A stretch of 64,000 bases of DNA from Leeia oryzae DSM 17879 (GTDB lineage Bacteria; Pseudomonadota; Gammaproteobacteria; Burkholderiales; Leeiaceae). Of the stretch, positions 62,639-64,000 are shown in pieces (the first letter of the stretch is position 1; each line of letters begins with the position of its first letter). The stretch is taken from contig NZ_AQXU01000021.1 of assembly GCF_000376945.1 (NCBI RefSeq), positions 1 through 64,000 on the forward strand, read 5' to 3'. The translations under genes were made by a program, and so were the position numbers. The notes beneath the pieces were generated by a model that worked only from the letters and a program-made list of their open reading frames with translations, searched no databases and was not told where the DNA came from.

Positions 62639-63478
62639 CTAAGCCCACTCTTCATCACTTTTTCTTATCAACCGCCCTGATTCATCTGTTTTCATCTCCG
62701 AACTTGATATGCCCAGTTTGGCTGCGGTTGAATATAAATAGGTTTTCCACGGTTCTGGCATCGCATACCCTGCAATCAGTCCTGTCAGCTTGATGTACTC
62801 ATCTGAGACATTCATGGCGTTACCTTTTCCCTTCAAGAAGACTAGCCGATATTCGTTCTCATACGCCCAGTCAGCATGTTTTGTGGCCATCACGCGTGGT
62901 AGGAACTGATGAGGGGTGAACATTGCCTCAGAAATACAATAATGCGGAATAGCCGAGCTGTATTGAACAGGGGTAAACAGTATGTCTGGAACTGCTATGG
63001 TAGTATCTAGCTCATATTCAAGACAGTATCCTTGTCCTTGTGTGGCATAGTGCGCCCACATAAGTCGGTTAGAGAGTTGGCGAGTTAAACAAGTAACACC
63101 AAATTGCGAAATCCTTTGTTTGATGGCTGCCTGGATAATTTCATCCCTGTCTTGGGATTCTTCGTCGAGTTGTAACTCGGGGCGAGCGTTTACCCATTTA
63201 CCAAAAACCTTTAGTAGCCCATCATCAATTAATGGAGCTGCTTTAAATATTTCTGGTTGGGATAGAAAACCTGCCAATGCATTTCTCAATGCTGGTGATA
63301 GTGCAGGCTCTTTCTCCCATCCTATCCATTCATCAGGTAATCGATTTGTTATAGAAGGCTTTGTATCAAACGGGTCATTAAACTTTGAAGGGTCAGACGC
63401 CCATATCTCATTGACAGTGAGGCTAGCTAAGCGGTTGTCTTCAGTTGTAGGGAGTGGTTGAAAGCGATATAGCTTCAT
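62639..63478 (-). CDS. DUF2971 domain protein
   Basis: A 279-residue protein of the DUF2971 family, with the typical opening MKLYRFQPL and LASLTVNEIWASDPSKFNDPFDTKP, then GVTCLTRQLSNRLMWAHYATQGQGYCLEYELD and WAYENEYRLVFLKGKG. The start at 63478 overlaps the DUF4917 stop by 4 bases (ATGA), so the two are translated as a coupled pair. Its activity is not known. DUF2971 proteins are frequent in variable islands near defence genes. Confidence 0.88.
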   Translation of the reverse strand: MKLYRFQPLPTTEDNRLASLTVNEIWASDPSKFNDPFDTKPSITNRLPDEWIGWEKEPALSPALRNALAGFLSQPEIFKAAPLIDDGLLKVFGKWVNARPELQLDEESQDRDEIIQAAIKQRISQFGVTCLTRQLSNRLMWAHYATQGQGYCLEYELDTTIAVPDILFTPVQYSSAIPHYCISEAMFTPHQFLPRVMATKHADWAYENEYRLVFLKGKGNAMNVSDEYIKLTGLIAGYAMPEPWKTYLYSTAAKLGISSSEMKTDESGRLIRKSDEEWA

Positions 63479-64000
63479 GCTGCTTCCTCCTGCGCTGCGT
63501 GAATCCAGCAACCAGGGCTTTCGGCATCAAAAAATACAGGCTCAGGCATTTGTAACCTAGTCAGTTTCGCTCGTATTCTTTTGGCATCATCTTCGTTATT
63601 TTGATAAATAGACACAGCAATTCTGCGTAGCCTTGCATGTTTGAGCTGGTCAAGAATATGTTGGTCATGGTCTGACATGCTCCAGCCATAGATGACTAGT
63701 GTGGGTTCAACATTGGGGATTACCTCTCTAAAGACTCGAGAGAGGTAGTTTGAGCTATTTATGGAGCGACGCTTATCCATGGATGTTCCTTCACATACAA
63801 ACAAAGGAACTACATTCTCGCTTTCCCATGCTTCAAGAATACGCGCCAGTAAACTATCCTCATCCGCAGATAGCTTTAGTTCAGTTTGATTGGCCTGTCG
63901 AGCGGTTATTAAATTACCATGTGGATAAAAAACCAGCGTCGCATCATCTGCCCGATAGGGTTTTCGAAGCTTTTTCCAATCCTCAATAAAATCTCCACGC
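63475..64000 (-). CDS. DUF4917 family protein, SIR2/AbiH-like C-terminal part (partial)
   Basis: The open frame runs off the right edge, leaving 174 C-terminal residues. It contains RKPYRADDATLVFYPHGNLI, VVPLFVCEGTSMDKRRSINSSNYL and LVIYGWSMSDHDQHILDQL followed by RIAVSIYQNNEDD and a terminal FFDAESPGCWI. The YGWSMSDHDQHI element looks like the YGxSxxDxxI motif of SIR2-like and AbiH-like proteins. The catalytic N-terminus is not visible here. An in-frame TTG at 63804 could look like a start but the frame clearly continues upstream in good coding sequence. Overlap with the DUF2971 gene shows they form one unit. Confidence 0.82.
   Translation of the reverse strand, partial: RGDFIEDWKKLRKPYRADDATLVFYPHGNLITARQANQTELKLSADEDSLLARILEAWESENVVPLFVCEGTSMDKRRSINSSNYLSRVFREVIPNVEPTLVIYGWSMSDHDQHILDQLKHARLRRIAVSIYQNNEDDAKRIRAKLTRLQMPEPVFFDAESPGCWIHAAQEEAA

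Overview
The window looks like a chromosome segment of a betaproteobacterium, most likely of the order Neisseriales (Chromobacteriaceae-like). The support is the 5' end of a 16S rRNA gene at the left edge whose first bases resemble those of Neisseriales 16S, the hemA-prfA and ubiE-ubiJ-ubiB groupings, and the general protein character. The genus is not resolved. Most of the window is densely packed core genome of fairly high GC. The last 7 kb, to the right of a tRNA-Leu gene, is a more AT-rich acquired island.

Layout. 1-545: start of an rRNA operon reading leftwards off the window (16S 5' end, leader with boxA, strong sigma70 promoter). 546-6782: purD, a tsaC-type gene, hemA, prfA and the msrP-msrQ methionine sulfoxide repair pair. 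6769-11993: a chemoreceptor, a VanZ-family membrane protein, a receiver-HATPase signalling protein and an orphan amino-acid-type binding protein. 12169-18230: ubiE-ubiJ-ubiB (ubiquinone), phoB-phoR with a possible pho box, and a zinc-motif thioredoxin. 18332-23598: an RND efflux operon with two DUF2892 membrane proteins, facing an ArsR-type repressor across a promoter that carries a perfect operator palindrome. 23710-26100: a Fur-boxed feoA-feoB operon with a small Cys-rich partner. 26112-34266: tesA with an orphan response regulator, a YbbA-type ATPase, dusA, a TusA-like protein, two oxidoreductases, an unknown acidic protein, and a TetR-TolC pair with a clear operator.

34424-43234 holds five tightly linked signalling genes: a CHASE2 Ser/Thr kinase, a PP2C phosphatase, a double-FHA protein, a CHASE2 class III nucleotide cyclase, and a protein fusing a class II cyclic-nucleotide phosphodiesterase-type metallo-beta-lactamase domain to GAF and HD-GYP domains. 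Together they would provide phosphorylation, dephosphorylation, phospho-reading, cyclic nucleotide synthesis and cyclic nucleotide (and c-di-GMP) breakdown in one unit. It is the most interesting core-genome locus here.

43290-56907: a MidA-type methyltransferase, tRNA-Met, a PotD-like binding protein, an Aer-like PAS chemoreceptor, two identical tRNA-Lys genes, queC and queE, the tol-pal operon (tolQ-tolR-tolA-tolB-pal-cpoB, no ybgC), ruvB, queA and tRNA-Leu(CAA). 57090-64000: an island at tRNA-Leu with a tyrosine integrase, a type I restriction hsdR, a DUF3800 protein, a small ORF, a DUF2971 protein and the C-terminal part of a DUF4917 (SIR2/AbiH-like motif) protein cut by the right edge. 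It is probably a defence island whose hsdM/hsdS and far attachment site lie outside the window. No CRISPR array, insertion sequence or replication origin was seen.
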